Source: UBA1359 sp029570385 (GTDB taxonomy: Bacteria > Patescibacteriota > Patescibacteriia > Patescibacteriales > Patescibacteriaceae). Taken from it: a stretch of 64,000 bases of DNA. The stretch lies in assembly GCA_035351315.1 (NCBI GenBank), contig DAOPVX010000001.1:1-64000 (forward strand). The letters are read 5' to 3'. The stretch's first letter is position 1. Each line of letters opens with the position of its first letter. Shown in pieces: positions 43,089 through 52,958 of the stretch. A program made the position numbers and the translations under genes. The notes below the pieces were generated by a model, which was not told the DNA's origin, made no database searches, and was given only the letters and a program-made list of their open reading frames with translations.

Positions 43089-44012
43089 ATGCCCAATCAT
43101 CCCACGAAAATAATCTACCCGGCTGATGTGCCTAAGGCCAAGCGTAGTCTTTATAATAGCAATTGGCAGCTATTAACCAAGAAGACTGGCCGCTTGTTAT
43201 TATTAGCCGGTGATCAGCGAATTGAGCATCTCAATAGTGATTTTTTTGGCCCTGGCATTGACCAAGCCGACAATGATCCAGAGCATTTTTTTCAGATTGC
43301 CGATAAGATGCCGATTGGCGCAGCAGCCGTCCATTATGGTTTGGCTAGTTGGTATGGCCAGCATTACCGCCGGACCGCTTATGTTATCAAGCTTAACGGC
43401 AAGACTAATTTATTACCTGGTGATCCGATTAGTCGTTGCTTGGCCGGTGTCGGTCAAGCTATTGCTTTAGCCAAACAGGCCGGTTTTCGATTGGCTGGCG
43501 TGGGTTATACTATTTATTTGGGTAGTCAACATGAAGGGCAGATGATGGCCGAAGCGTCAGAGATTATTCGTCAGGCGCATGCTCAAGGTTTGCTAGCCAT
43601 TGTTTGGATATACCCTAAGGGGGTAAATGTTAAAAACGAAAATGATGCGGAAATAATTGCCGGCGCGGCTGGGGTGGCGGTTAGTCTCGGAGCAGATTTT
43701 GTTAAATTAAAGGCGCCTAAGCCACTGACAGTTAAAAATATTCAACGCATCGTTCAGGCGGCTGGAAAAACTAAGGTTGTTTTTGCCGGCGGGTCCAGTC
43801 GAACGGCTGGTCAAGTTTTTAAAGATATTCAAGTTCAATTAGCGGCCGGCGCGGCCGGTGTGGCGATTGGCCGTAATATCCATCAGCGCTCGTTGACGGA
43901 AGCCAGTAATTGGCTGCGTGGATTGGCGGCGATGATTTATGAACAAAAAACAGCTGAGCAGGTTTTAAGCCGGTTAAAAATTAATAAGCCCAGCCGGCAC
44001 AAGATTAAGTAA
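43089..44012 (+). CDS. Class I (DhnA-type) fructose-bisphosphate aldolase-like enzyme
   Basis: About 307 residues. LLLLAGDQRIEHLN near the N-terminus, IWIYPKGVNVKNENDAEIIAGAAGVAVSLGADFVKLKAPKP in the middle (the VKLK lysine is the likely Schiff base) and VVFAGGSSR and GAAGVAIGRNI phosphate-binding loops. This is the archaeal/DhnA-type aldolase of the DeoC/FbaB superfamily. It probably serves central sugar-phosphate metabolism. Confidence 0.88.
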   Translation: MPNHPTKIIYPADVPKAKRSLYNSNWQLLTKKTGRLLLLAGDQRIEHLNSDFFGPGIDQADNDPEHFFQIADKMPIGAAAVHYGLASWYGQHYRRTAYVIKLNGKTNLLPGDPISRCLAGVGQAIALAKQAGFRLAGVGYTIYLGSQHEGQMMAEASEIIRQAHAQGLLAIVWIYPKGVNVKNENDAEIIAGAAGVAVSLGADFVKLKAPKPLTVKNIQRIVQAAGKTKVVFAGGSSRTAGQVFKDIQVQLAAGAAGVAIGRNIHQRSLTEASNWLRGLAAMIYEQKTAEQVLSRLKINKPSRHKIK

Positions 44013-44037
44013 CTTTTATTTTTAAATATATACGCCT

Positions 44038-44349
44038 ATGCAAGCCAACATTAAAGCTCATGGTTTTGAATTGACACTGGCCATAACCAATTATATTAAA
44101 AAAAAGATCAACATGTTGGATAAGTATTTGGGCGATATTCAGCCGATTGCTTGTGATGTGCAAGTTGAATTAATGAGTCGGCGTCGCACTAAGGGTGATA
44201 TATTTAGAGCGGAGATAAATTTACAATTGCCAGGGGAGTTATTGCGGATTGAAAAAACCGAACCCGATCTTTATAAGGCGATTGAAAAAGTTAAAGATCA
44301 TTTGGCGCAGATGATTATCAAATATAAAGAGAAGAAAAGCGGTCGTTAG
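44038..44349 (+). CDS. hpf: Ribosome hibernation promoting factor, short form
   Basis: 103 residues. IKAHGFELTLAITNYIKKKINMLDKYL and DVQVELMSRR.. KGDIFRAEINLQLPG match the S30AE/YfiA fold; the long-form C-terminal dimerisation domain is absent. Binds the small ribosomal subunit and silences it in starvation. The basic C-terminus (KYKEKKSGR) is typical. Confidence 0.88.
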   Translation: MQANIKAHGFELTLAITNYIKKKINMLDKYLGDIQPIACDVQVELMSRRRTKGDIFRAEINLQLPGELLRIEKTEPDLYKAIEKVKDHLAQMIIKYKEKKSGR

Positions 44350-44367
44350 AGGGCTAATTTAGGTTGA

Positions 44368-44395
44368 AAAAAGCAAGGCGTTGGCCTTGCTTTTT
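44368..44395 (+). terminator. Rho-independent terminator
   Basis: AAAAAGCAAGGC pairs perfectly with GCCTTGCTTTTT over a GTTG loop. Separates hpf from secA. Confidence 0.9.
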
Positions 44396-44465
44396 GCTTT
44401 ATTTAGACTATAATGGAAAAAATGAGTTAGTGCCGTTTAAGCAGGCGATTTAATTAATAAATATT

Positions 44466-47210
44466 ATGAGTTTTTTACAAAAGATATTTGGCGATCCCAA
44501 CGAACGGATAATTAAGGGTTTGCAGCCATTGATTGACCAAATAAATAATTTGGAGCCGACTATTAGCCAATACACTGATGAAGATTTAGTTCAAAAAACC
44601 ACTGAATTCAAGAGCAACTACCAGCAGGCGTTGCAACAATCTGGTAGCAGCGGGGCCCAGGATTATTTAGATAGTATTTTACCAGAAGCATTTGCTATGA
44701 TGCGTGAAGCGGCTCGGCGAACAATTGGCCAGCGTCATTTCGATGTCCAATTAATCGGCGGCATTATCCTTCATCGCGGACAGATTGCTGAAATGAAAAC
44801 CGGTGAAGGTAAAACTTTAGTGGCGACTTTGCCGTTATACTTAAACGCCTTAACCGGTAAAGGGGCGCATCTGGTTACGGTTAATGATTATTTGGCTAGA
44901 ATTGGTGCTGGTTGGATGGGGCAAGTTTATCATCGTCTTGGTTTAACAACAGCAGTCATTATTCATGAACAGGCCCTCAAGTATGATCCAGATTATGAAG
45001 ATAGCACTCAATACGATGAGCGCTTGCGCCATTTTCGGCCAATCAGCCGTCAGGAGGCCTATAATTGTGATGTTCTCTATGGCACTAATAATGAATTCGG
45101 TTTTGATTATTTGCGCGACAATATGGTGGCTAATCAGAATCAAATGGTTCAACGGCCGCTGCATTATGCTATTGTTGATGAAGTTGATTCTATTTTAATT
45201 GATGAAGCCCGCACGCCATTAATTATTTCTAGCGCCGGCGAAGAATCTACCGATAAATATTATAAATTTGCCGAATTAGTCGCCAGACTGGATGAAGCCA
45301 CTGATTACAATGTTGATGAAAAAATGCGATCGGTAACATTGACTGAGGCTGGCATGAATCGGATGGAAAATTTTTTGGGCGTTGAAAATATTTATGTTGA
45401 GGGTGGTGTCCGCGAAGTCATGCATATTGAACAGGCGCTAAAAGCGCGCGTCTTGTTTCATAAAGACAAGGAATATGTGGTTAAAGACGGTGAGGTGATT
45501 ATTGTTGATGAGTTTACTGGCCGACTGATGTATGGTCGTCGTTATAGTGAGGGCCTACATCAAGCCATTGAGGCTAAAGAGGGGGTGGAAATTCAGAAAG
45601 AGAGCCGGACCCTGGCCACGATTACTTTTCAGAATTTTTTTCGCATGTATGAAAAGTTAGCCGGTATGACCGGTACAGCTTTAACCGAAGCCGAGGAATT
45701 TTCCAAGATTTATAATCTAGAAACGGTTGTTATTCCAACTAATAAGCCAACTGTCCGCCGCGATTTTAATGATTTAATTTACGCCACGGAAGCCGGTAAA
45801 TTTCAAGCGGTGGCTAACGATATCAAAGAGCGTCATGCCAAAGGGCAGCCAGTTTTGGTCGGCACTATTTCGATTGAAAAAAGTGAAGCTCTAGCCGACT
45901 TATTGGCTCGGCAAGGTGTGTCGGCGGAAATTTTGAACGCCAAGTATCACGAGAAAGAGGCGCAAATTATTTCTCAAGCCGGTCGGCCTGGAGCGGTAAC
46001 TATTGCCACCAATATGGCTGGTCGCGGCGTTGATATTATTTTAGGCGGCAATCCGCCCGATAGCGCCGAACAAGCCAAAGTTTTAGAGTCTGGCGGTCTG
46101 CATGTTATCGGGACTGAGCGTCATGAGGCGCGGCGGATTGATAATCAATTGCGCGGTCGTGCCGGTCGGCAAGGCGATCCCGGCTCTAGCCAATTCTATA
46201 TTTCAACCGAGGATGATTTGATGAGAATTTTTGGCGGTGATCGTCTGAAAAGGATGATGTCAACTTTGAAATTGCCGGAAGATATGCCGATTGAAAATAG
46301 TCTAGTTTCTAAATCAATTGAATCGGCCCAAAAACGAGTTGAGGGTAATAATTTTGATCTGCGGAAACATTTAGTTGAGTATGATGATGTTATTAATAAA
46401 CATCGGGAAAGTATTTATCGCCGGCGGCACCAAATTTTGCAATTAAGTGAAACTGAACCAAGTACGGAGACGGACCAGTCGCCAGCTACGCCACTTAGCG
46501 GCTTGATTTTAGAAATGATGGATGCTGAGATTGAGCAGGTTGTTAGCTTTCATACTCAAGGTGAAAATAGTGAAGATTGGAATATTCAGGAAATTAGTCA
46601 AGTAATGAGTACGATTATTGACATTCGGCCGGTCGAGCTGGCTAGTCAGTTGATTAAACTGGGCGAGAGCTCAACTGCCAAAATTGATAAAATTGCTTAT
46701 CGCGACGCGCTGGTTAAACATCTGTTTGATTTAGTGCATCAGGCTTATAACGAATTATTAGTGTTGGCCAAAGACTTAAATTTAGATTGGCTGGCGATTG
46801 AAAAATCCGTTTTATTGCGATCAATTGACGGACTATGGATTGATCATTTGGAGGCGATGGATTATATGCGTAAAGGTATTGGGCTAAGGGGTTATGGCCA
46901 ACGCGATCCATTAGTTGAGTATAAAAAAGAGGCTTATCGATTATTTAATGAACTAAATAGTCTGATTCAGAAACAGGTGGTTTATTCTATCTTTAAGATT
47001 GTTGATTTTAGTCGTTCCAATCAACAAGCCATCGGTCAAATGATTGCCGGAGCGGATACTCCCAAGAATTTAGTTTTTAAGTCGGGCGATGAAACCAACG
47101 CGGCACCAGTGGCGCAAAAATTAAAAGATAGCGCGGGGCATAAAATTGGTCGCAACGATCTTTGCCCATGTGGCAGCGGAAAAAAGTATAAGAAGTGCTG
47201 CGGAAAATAA
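44466..47210 (+). CDS. secA: Preprotein translocase ATPase SecA
   Basis: 914 residues. Walker A MKTGEGKTLVATLP (about 117-130), Walker B IVDEVDSILIDEARTPLIIS (about 236-255), FTGRLMYGRRYSEGLHQAIEAKE, and GRGVDIILGG with GRAGRQGDPG. The C-terminus has the SEC-C zinc motif CPCGSGKKYKKCC. It has all the domains of bacterial SecA and drives secretion through SecYEG. Confidence 0.98.
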   Translation: MSFLQKIFGDPNERIIKGLQPLIDQINNLEPTISQYTDEDLVQKTTEFKSNYQQALQQSGSSGAQDYLDSILPEAFAMMREAARRTIGQRHFDVQLIGGIILHRGQIAEMKTGEGKTLVATLPLYLNALTGKGAHLVTVNDYLARIGAGWMGQVYHRLGLTTAVIIHEQALKYDPDYEDSTQYDERLRHFRPISRQEAYNCDVLYGTNNEFGFDYLRDNMVANQNQMVQRPLHYAIVDEVDSILIDEARTPLIISSAGEESTDKYYKFAELVARLDEATDYNVDEKMRSVTLTEAGMNRMENFLGVENIYVEGGVREVMHIEQALKARVLFHKDKEYVVKDGEVIIVDEFTGRLMYGRRYSEGLHQAIEAKEGVEIQKESRTLATITFQNFFRMYEKLAGMTGTALTEAEEFSKIYNLETVVIPTNKPTVRRDFNDLIYATEAGKFQAVANDIKERHAKGQPVLVGTISIEKSEALADLLARQGVSAEILNAKYHEKEAQIISQAGRPGAVTIATNMAGRGVDIILGGNPPDSAEQAKVLESGGLHVIGTERHEARRIDNQLRGRAGRQGDPGSSQFYISTEDDLMRIFGGDRLKRMMSTLKLPEDMPIENSLVSKSIESAQKRVEGNNFDLRKHLVEYDDVINKHRESIYRRRHQILQLSETEPSTETDQSPATPLSGLILEMMDAEIEQVVSFHTQGENSEDWNIQEISQVMSTIIDIRPVELASQLIKLGESSTAKIDKIAYRDALVKHLFDLVHQAYNELLVLAKDLNLDWLAIEKSVLLRSIDGLWIDHLEAMDYMRKGIGLRGYGQRDPLVEYKKEAYRLFNELNSLIQKQVVYSIFKIVDFSRSNQQAIGQMIAGADTPKNLVFKSGDETNAAPVAQKLKDSAGHKIGRNDLCPCGSGKKYKKCCGK

Positions 47211-47226
47211 AAAGGGTATAATAACT

Positions 47227-47259
47227 AAAAAACACCGACTGTAATGGCCGGTGTTTTTT
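47227..47259. terminator. Bidirectional terminator between secA and the convergent gene
   Basis: AAAAAACACCG pairs perfectly with CGGTGTTTTTT around an 11-base loop; A and T runs serve both strands. Confidence 0.88.
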
Positions 47260-47276
47260 ATAATCAACTATTTATA

Positions 47277-47954
47277 TTATTTAATAATAGCAGTTTCATT
47301 GCAAGCATTGTCCATATTCTCAGTTGGATGACTTTTTAGGAATTCGCACATATTTTCTCTGTCAAAACCACCCCAGTTTATTTTTTCTAGAGTATCTTTG
47401 GATGTTGCATAGACTAAAACTACGTCTTGTTTATCATTCCCATAAGAATCTCTTGTATTACCATAGAACCAAACAATATAATCAATCATTGGGATAGAAG
47501 TGTCGAGGCTTTTTTGGAATAAATTAGACGATAAAATGCCAGTATCTCTAATTAAAGAATCCTTTTTATAAAAATCATCAATATTAACACTAATAGTAAC
47601 CATTTTGCTTCCGGCCGGCCGATAATTATCGGCGTCCTCAATTTTCATATCACGATAAGAAAATTTGGTCGTGCCAATTTTTTTAATTTCAGCTTTATAG
47701 CTTGATTCTAACAATTGTTCAGGCGTTTGATCTGCTACTACGGTAGTGTCTGCTGGTTTATTTTCTTGAACAGATAATTGTGTTTTATCAACAGGAGAGG
47801 TCGCACCAATTAAAATAATAAAGACAATGAATGATCCACCGAACCATAAAATAACCTTTTTTCTAGAGGTTAATTTTACTTTTGATGGTTTAATTATCCC
47901 AATTATAAGGCCGATTAGGGCAATAATTGATAGGAAAAAAAATAATGTAGGCAT
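47277..47954 (-). CDS. Uncharacterised membrane-anchored protein
   Basis: 225 residues. Two membrane helices (about 3-22 and 35-52) with a lysine-rich inside loop between them (KPSKVKLTSRKKV), then an extracytoplasmic domain of about 165 residues (KFSYRDMKIEDADNYRPAGSKMVTISVNID...). Two cysteines near the C-terminus (CEFL.., ACNE) could pair. Not recognised. Confidence 0.6.
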   Translation of the reverse strand: MPTLFFFLSIIALIGLIIGIIKPSKVKLTSRKKVILWFGGSFIVFIILIGATSPVDKTQLSVQENKPADTTVVADQTPEQLLESSYKAEIKKIGTTKFSYRDMKIEDADNYRPAGSKMVTISVNIDDFYKKDSLIRDTGILSSNLFQKSLDTSIPMIDYIVWFYGNTRDSYGNDKQDVVLVYATSKDTLEKINWGGFDRENMCEFLKSHPTENMDNACNETAIIK

Positions 47955-48066
47955 ACAATTTATTAATAATTAATTACCATAAAACATTATTTCAGTATTT
48001 AATTAATAAATCAAGTTAACACTATATCACTAAGAGTGGTGCAAAGGCATTGAACCATTACATAGT

Positions 48067-48095
48067 TTGACTTTTACCTATTTTCCTGTTATATT
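48067..48095 (+). promoter_or_regulatory. Sigma-70 promoter of the RRM gene
   Basis: TTGACT (48067-48072), 17-base spacer and TATATT (48090-48095) with an extended TGT just before it. The best -35/-10 pair in the window. Transcription near 48102 leaves an 87-base leader holding a hairpin AAGTCG/CGACTT and a wider GTAAG...CTTAC pairing. Confidence 0.8.
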
Positions 48096-48188
48096 GATCA
48101 CGTAAGTTTTTCTTTGTGTGATCTCTAAAAGTCGCCGAGAAATAGGTCGACTTACTTTTATTTAAAACGTATAAGTTCGTAAGTTTGT

Positions 48189-48491
48189 ATGTCCAAAAAA
48201 TTATACGTTGGTGGATTGTCTTACAGCCTCACCAGCGAAGCCTTGAAAGAGGAATTCGCTAAGGCCGGGACCGTCGATTCAGCTATTGTCATTATTGACA
48301 AGATGTCTGGTCGTTCCAAAGGTTTTGGTTTTGTGGAGATGGCTACTGAGGAAGAAGCTCAAAAGGCAATTGATATGTTCAATGGCCAGGAAATCGCTGG
48401 CCGCCGCGTGACTGTCAATGAGGCTCGCCCTTTGACTGAACGCCCAGAACGAACCAACAATTGGGACAATCGTTCAACTCGCAGTTTCTAA
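48189..48491 (+). CDS. RRM RNA-binding protein
   Basis: 100 residues: one RNA recognition motif with RNP2 LYVGGL at 4-9 and RNP1 KGFGFVEM at about 44-51, then a short polar tail (ERPERTNNWDNRSTRSF). Small bacterial RRM proteins act as RNA chaperones, often induced by cold. A strong promoter and a long structured leader suggest post-transcriptional, possibly autogenous, control. Confidence 0.93.
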   Translation: MSKKLYVGGLSYSLTSEALKEEFAKAGTVDSAIVIIDKMSGRSKGFGFVEMATEEEAQKAIDMFNGQEIAGRRVTVNEARPLTERPERTNNWDNRSTRSF

Positions 48492-48519
48492 TTGCAAGTT
48501 AGCCTATTGTTTATAGAGA

Positions 48520-48548
48520 CGCCGCCCTTGATTGGGGCGGCGTTTTTA
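48520..48548 (+). terminator. Rho-independent terminator
   Basis: ACGCCGCCC, seven-base loop, GGGCGGCGT, then T tract. Ends the RRM gene. Confidence 0.9.
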
Positions 48549-48638
48549 GTCGTTGATTTTTTTAGCAAAGTGGACTATGATGAAGTAAATTAACCTTAGT
48601 TAATTTAATTTTGGCGTTTTAAATTTTAAAAATTGTTT

Positions 48639-50702
48639 ATGGCTCACGCAGAAAAGAGAATATCAGCCAAACAGAAAAGCCGCGCTTGGCAGTTTTTCGG
48701 GCTATTGGTGGTTTTGGTAGTAGCTAGTTTACTGGTTAACCTAGGACCGCAGTATAATAATTTTATTACCAAGCATAATTGGCCATTGCCAAAAGTTAAA
48801 GAAGTGCCATTTCGTTTGGGGTTGGATTTGTCTGGCGGTACTAGTTTGACCTATGACGCTGATTTGTCTGCCGTTCCGGTCAATGATCGCATGAACGCCA
48901 TTCAGGGGGCGCGCGATGTGGTGGAGCGCCGGGTTAATATGTTCGGCGTTAGTGAACCCAATGTTCAGATTAATAAAACTACTCAAGGCAAATACCAGAT
49001 TTCGGTGGAATTGGCCGGTATTAACGATGTTAAGCAGGCGATTAAGATGATTGGCGAAACTCCGCTATTGCAATTTAAAGAAGTTAATGATCAGCGTAAA
49101 GAATTAACTGATCAAGAAAAGAAAGATCTTGATGATTACAATAAAAAAGCCGAAACCAAGGCTGGCGATGTCTTGGGTAAGGTTTTGTCCGGTGGTAATT
49201 TTGCCGAATTAGCTAAGTCTTTAAGCGAAGATGATGATACCAAGGCAGCGGGTGGATCTTTGGGTTGGCTAAGCAGCAAAGAAGATCCGGAGTTAATTGC
49301 TATTGCTGAAAAATTAAACAAGGGTCAAGTCAATACTAATTTACAAAAAACATCAGCTGGTTATGAAATCGTTAAGTTAGAAGATAAGCGCCCCAAAACT
49401 CAGGATGGCCAGCCAGTAGTTGAGGTCAAGGCGGCTCATTTATTAGTTTGTTATAACGGCGCTGTTAGCTGTGAAAGCGGTTTGGATAAGCAGCAAGCCT
49501 TAGACAAAATTAAAAAGTTAAAAGAGCAAGCTACTGTCCAAAATTTTACCGATTTAGTTAAACAGAATTCGACTGAGCCGGGAGCTCGTGACAGTGGCGG
49601 TGAGCTTGGTTGGTTTGGTCGCGACACCATGGATCCGCAGTTTGAAGAAGCGGCTTTTGCTATGAAAAAAGGAGAGATTTCTGAAGTCGTGGAAAGTCAA
49701 TTCGGTTATCATTTGCTTTATAAGCAAGACGAGCGCGCGGTAATTGATTATAAATTAAGCCACATCTTGATTAAGACTCGGTCGGCAGTGGATATTCTTG
49801 GCAATATTGATGAATGGAAAACCACTGAATTAACTGGTAAATATTTGAAGCGAGCGACGGTTCAATTTAATCCGCAAGATGGTTCGCCGGAAGTAGCGCT
49901 AGAATTTGATAGTGAAGGTGGTAAAATTTTTGAAGACATTACTGGGCGCAATATTGATAAGCCAGTGGCTATTTTTTTGGACGGTTATATTATTAGCCAG
50001 CCTAATGTCAGCCAGAAGATTACTGGCGGTCAAGCAGTAATCTCCGGTCGTTTTAGTCAAATTGAGGCGAAAACATTAGCGCAACGTTTGAATGCCGGAG
50101 CCTTGCCAGTACCGATCAGCTTGGTTAATCAACAAACCATTGGCGCTAGCCTTGGCCAATCATCGGTTGATAATAGTTTGCAGGCCGGTTTGATCGGCTT
50201 AGCCTTAGTAGCGCTATTCATGATTATTTTTTATCGTTTGCCCGGCTTGTTGTCAGTTATATCTCTGTCAATTTATGGTTCATTGCTGTTGGCCATCTTC
50301 AAGATTTGGCCCGTCACTTTAACTTTATCAGGTATCGCCGGTTTTATTTTGTCTATCGGTATGGCAGTTGATGCTAATATCCTTATTTTTGAGCGTATCA
50401 AGGAAGAGCTGCGCGCTGGCAAACCGTTAGGCAATTCCATTAATGAAGGTTTTTCACGCGCTTGGCCCTCAATTCGTGATGGTAATTATACAACTTTAAT
50501 TACTTGTTTTATTCTGTATCAGTTTTTAACCGGTCCAATTAAAGGATTTGCCATTACTTTAGCGCTGGGTGTTTTAGTGTCAATGTTTAGCGCTATTGTG
50601 GTTACTCGCAACCTTTTGCGTTTAATGATTACACCGCGTTTAGCTGAAAAAACTTGGCTATTTGGAGTTAGTCGGCGACAATGTTCCGGTGAAGATAAAT
50701 AA
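48639..50702 (+). CDS. secD: SecD with two parvulin-like insertions
   Basis: About 687 residues from ATG 48639. N-terminal helix (about 18-38), FRLGLDLSGGTSL at about 59-71, then the P1 region is interrupted by about 220 residues made of two parvulin-like repeats: the first has GGSLGWLSSKEDPELIAIAEKLNKGQV (about 205-231), the second has AAHLLVC, GGELGWFGRDTMDPQFEEAAFAMKKGEIS and FGYHLLY (about 265-370). The second is nearer a full rotamase. The six-helix translocon part with SGIAGFILSIGMAVDANILIFERIKEEL ends the protein. Uses proton-motive force to pull secreted chains; the insertions could fold them as they exit. Confidence 0.93.
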   Translation: MAHAEKRISAKQKSRAWQFFGLLVVLVVASLLVNLGPQYNNFITKHNWPLPKVKEVPFRLGLDLSGGTSLTYDADLSAVPVNDRMNAIQGARDVVERRVNMFGVSEPNVQINKTTQGKYQISVELAGINDVKQAIKMIGETPLLQFKEVNDQRKELTDQEKKDLDDYNKKAETKAGDVLGKVLSGGNFAELAKSLSEDDDTKAAGGSLGWLSSKEDPELIAIAEKLNKGQVNTNLQKTSAGYEIVKLEDKRPKTQDGQPVVEVKAAHLLVCYNGAVSCESGLDKQQALDKIKKLKEQATVQNFTDLVKQNSTEPGARDSGGELGWFGRDTMDPQFEEAAFAMKKGEISEVVESQFGYHLLYKQDERAVIDYKLSHILIKTRSAVDILGNIDEWKTTELTGKYLKRATVQFNPQDGSPEVALEFDSEGGKIFEDITGRNIDKPVAIFLDGYIISQPNVSQKITGGQAVISGRFSQIEAKTLAQRLNAGALPVPISLVNQQTIGASLGQSSVDNSLQAGLIGLALVALFMIIFYRLPGLLSVISLSIYGSLLLAIFKIWPVTLTLSGIAGFILSIGMAVDANILIFERIKEELRAGKPLGNSINEGFSRAWPSIRDGNYTTLITCFILYQFLTGPIKGFAITLALGVLVSMFSAIVVTRNLLRLMITPRLAEKTWLFGVSRRQCSGEDK

Positions 50703-50724
50703 TTAATTGCTATTATTCATCCAT

Positions 50725-51642
50725 ATGTATCAGATTATTGCAAAAAGTAAATATTGGTTAATATTTTCAGCTATCGTCATCGCTTTAGCGATTGCAGCGA
50801 TTGCGGCGTGGGGCTTACATTTTGGTATTGATTTTACCGGTGGTAGCGTTTTAGAAGCTCGCTATGCCCAAGATCGGCCGACGGTTGATAAAATTCAAGA
50901 TAGCCTTGATCCATTGGGGCTAGATAATTTAATTGTCCAGCCAGTTGGTGATAATGAAATCAGATTGCGCTTTCAAGAGGTTGATGAAGCTAAACATCAA
51001 GAAATATTAAACAAGCTGGGAGAGCTATCACCGCAAGTTGATGGCCAGCCAGGCTTTGAGGAATTGCGTTATGATTCAATTGAGCCATCAGTTGGCCGTG
51101 ATTTGCGTAGTCGAGCTTTGACCGCCGTTTTTTTGGTTTTGGTGGCAATTATTATTTATGTAGCTTGGGCTTTTCGCAAAGTTTCTCAACCGGTTAGTTC
51201 TTGGAAATATGGTGTTTGTGGCGTGGTGGCTCTTTTTCATGATGTTTTAATCATGGTTAGTTTTATGGCCTTGCTGGGGCATTATTATGGTTACCAAGTA
51301 GATATAACTTCGGTTGCGGCCGTGCTGACTATTTTGGGTTATAGTATTAATGATACGATTGTAGTGTTTGACCGAACCAGGGAAAATTTATTACGCACTC
51401 GACAGAGCTTTGCCGAAACGGTTAATATTAGTTTGAATCAGACATTAACTCGCTCAATCTATACTTCAGTGACGGTAATGTTGACCTTGGTGGCGATCGT
51501 TTTATTTGGCGGAGCCTCAATCCGTGATTTTGCTTTAATTCTATTGATCGGTTCATTTTTCGGTGTCTATAGTTCAATTTTTATTGCCTCACCGCTATTA
51601 GTGGTTTGGAATGATTGGAGTAATCGTCGTAAAGCTAAATAA
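50725..51642 (+). CDS. secF: SecF
   Basis: About 305 residues from ATG 50725. First helix, then GIDFTGGSVLEARY (about 35-48), a small extracytoplasmic domain and five more helices with LTILGYSINDTIVVFDRTREN (about 215-235), the family hallmark. Follows secD by 22 bases as usual. Confidence 0.96.
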   Translation: MYQIIAKSKYWLIFSAIVIALAIAAIAAWGLHFGIDFTGGSVLEARYAQDRPTVDKIQDSLDPLGLDNLIVQPVGDNEIRLRFQEVDEAKHQEILNKLGELSPQVDGQPGFEELRYDSIEPSVGRDLRSRALTAVFLVLVAIIIYVAWAFRKVSQPVSSWKYGVCGVVALFHDVLIMVSFMALLGHYYGYQVDITSVAAVLTILGYSINDTIVVFDRTRENLLRTRQSFAETVNISLNQTLTRSIYTSVTVMLTLVAIVLFGGASIRDFALILLIGSFFGVYSSIFIASPLLVVWNDWSNRRKAK

Positions 51643-51702
51643 AGTCGCATCTTACCTAAGACCGGCCATGGTCTTGCAGCTATTAATTATTTTTTATATT
51701 TT

Positions 51703-52950
51703 ATGCGCCAAAGCCAACTTTTTACCCATAGTCTTAAGGAGTTGCCTAAAGACGAGACCAGTTTTAATGCTCAAACATTGATGCGAGCTGGTTTTATTGA
51801 TAAAAGTTCGGCTGGTGTCTATACTTATTTGCCGCTGGGTCTTCGAGTAATTCAGAAAATTCAGACGATTGTTCGTCAAGAAATGGCTTCTTTGGGAGCG
51901 CAAGAAGTCTTAATGCCCAGTTTGACGACCGAAGAACCATGGAAACAGACTGGTCGATTAACTAGTTTTGATGTCCTATTTAAGACCATTGGTGCTGACA
52001 AAAAGTCTTATGTTCTGGCTCCAACCCATGAAGAATTGGTTACTCCGTTAGTCAAAAAATTTGTTCAGTCTTATCGCGACCTGCCTTTAGGGGTTTATCA
52101 GATACAGACTAAGTTTCGCAATGAATTGCGGGCCAAATCAGGGCTATTGCGCGGCCGTGAATTTTTAATGAAGGACTTGTATTCTTTTCATTTGGACCAA
52201 GACGACCTCAATGCCTATTATTTACAGGCCCAAAAAGCCTATTTTCAGATTTTTAAGCGCTGCGGCTTATTGGATCAAACCTATTTGACCTTTGCTTCGG
52301 GTGGGGCTTTTTGTCAGTATTCTCATGAGTTTCAAGCAGTGACCGAAGCCGGTGAAGATATAATTCATATTTGCGAAGATTGTAATTTGGCCATTAATAA
52401 AGAAATCATTAGCGAGCAGTCGGTTTGTCCGAATTGTGGCCGCAAGGATTTGTTAGAGCGCAAAGCGATTGAAATTGGCAATATATTCAAATTAGGTGTT
52501 CGTTTTAGCAAGGCTTTTGATTTTATGGTTACTGGATCAGATGGTGCTAAACAACCGGTGTTAATGGGCTGTTACGGCTTAGGCATTACGCGATTAATGG
52601 GGGCGATTGTTGAAGTTAATCATGATAATCAAGGTTTGATTTGGCCGAAAGAAATTGCGCCGTTTAAGGCTCATCTTATCGATCTAACAACTGGCGATAG
52701 CGGTCACAATCAAGCTGAAAAATTATATGATCTTTTAGTTAGATTGGGCATGGAAGTATTATTGGATGATCGGCGCCACTTGCCGGCTGGCACCAAGTTC
52801 GCCGATGCCGATCTTATTGGCTGTCCTTATCGCTTGGTTATTAGTGACAAAACCTTAAGTCAGAAGAGTTTTGAAATTAAGCGCCGTCAAGACACTGCTG
52901 GCCGATTGGTGGCCATAGATCAAGTTAGCGCTTATTTTGGCAGTAATTAA
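51703..52950 (+). CDS. proS: Prolyl-tRNA synthetase, short form without editing insert
   Basis: 415 residues. Class II core motifs: AGVYTYLPLGLRVIQKI, FRNELRAKSGLLRGREFLMKDLYSFH (motif 2) and MGCYGLGITRLMGAIVE (motif 3), with the C-terminal anticodon domain (about 320-415). The bacterial editing insertion of about 180 residues is absent, as in other short ProRS. A four-cysteine pair (CEDC, CPNC) lies in the gap. Charges tRNA-Pro; proof-reading of alanyl-tRNA must come from elsewhere. Confidence 0.95.
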   Translation: MRQSQLFTHSLKELPKDETSFNAQTLMRAGFIDKSSAGVYTYLPLGLRVIQKIQTIVRQEMASLGAQEVLMPSLTTEEPWKQTGRLTSFDVLFKTIGADKKSYVLAPTHEELVTPLVKKFVQSYRDLPLGVYQIQTKFRNELRAKSGLLRGREFLMKDLYSFHLDQDDLNAYYLQAQKAYFQIFKRCGLLDQTYLTFASGGAFCQYSHEFQAVTEAGEDIIHICEDCNLAINKEIISEQSVCPNCGRKDLLERKAIEIGNIFKLGVRFSKAFDFMVTGSDGAKQPVLMGCYGLGITRLMGAIVEVNHDNQGLIWPKEIAPFKAHLIDLTTGDSGHNQAEKLYDLLVRLGMEVLLDDRRHLPAGTKFADADLIGCPYRLVISDKTLSQKSFEIKRRQDTAGRLVAIDQVSAYFGSN

Positions 52951-52958
52951 GACTAGCC

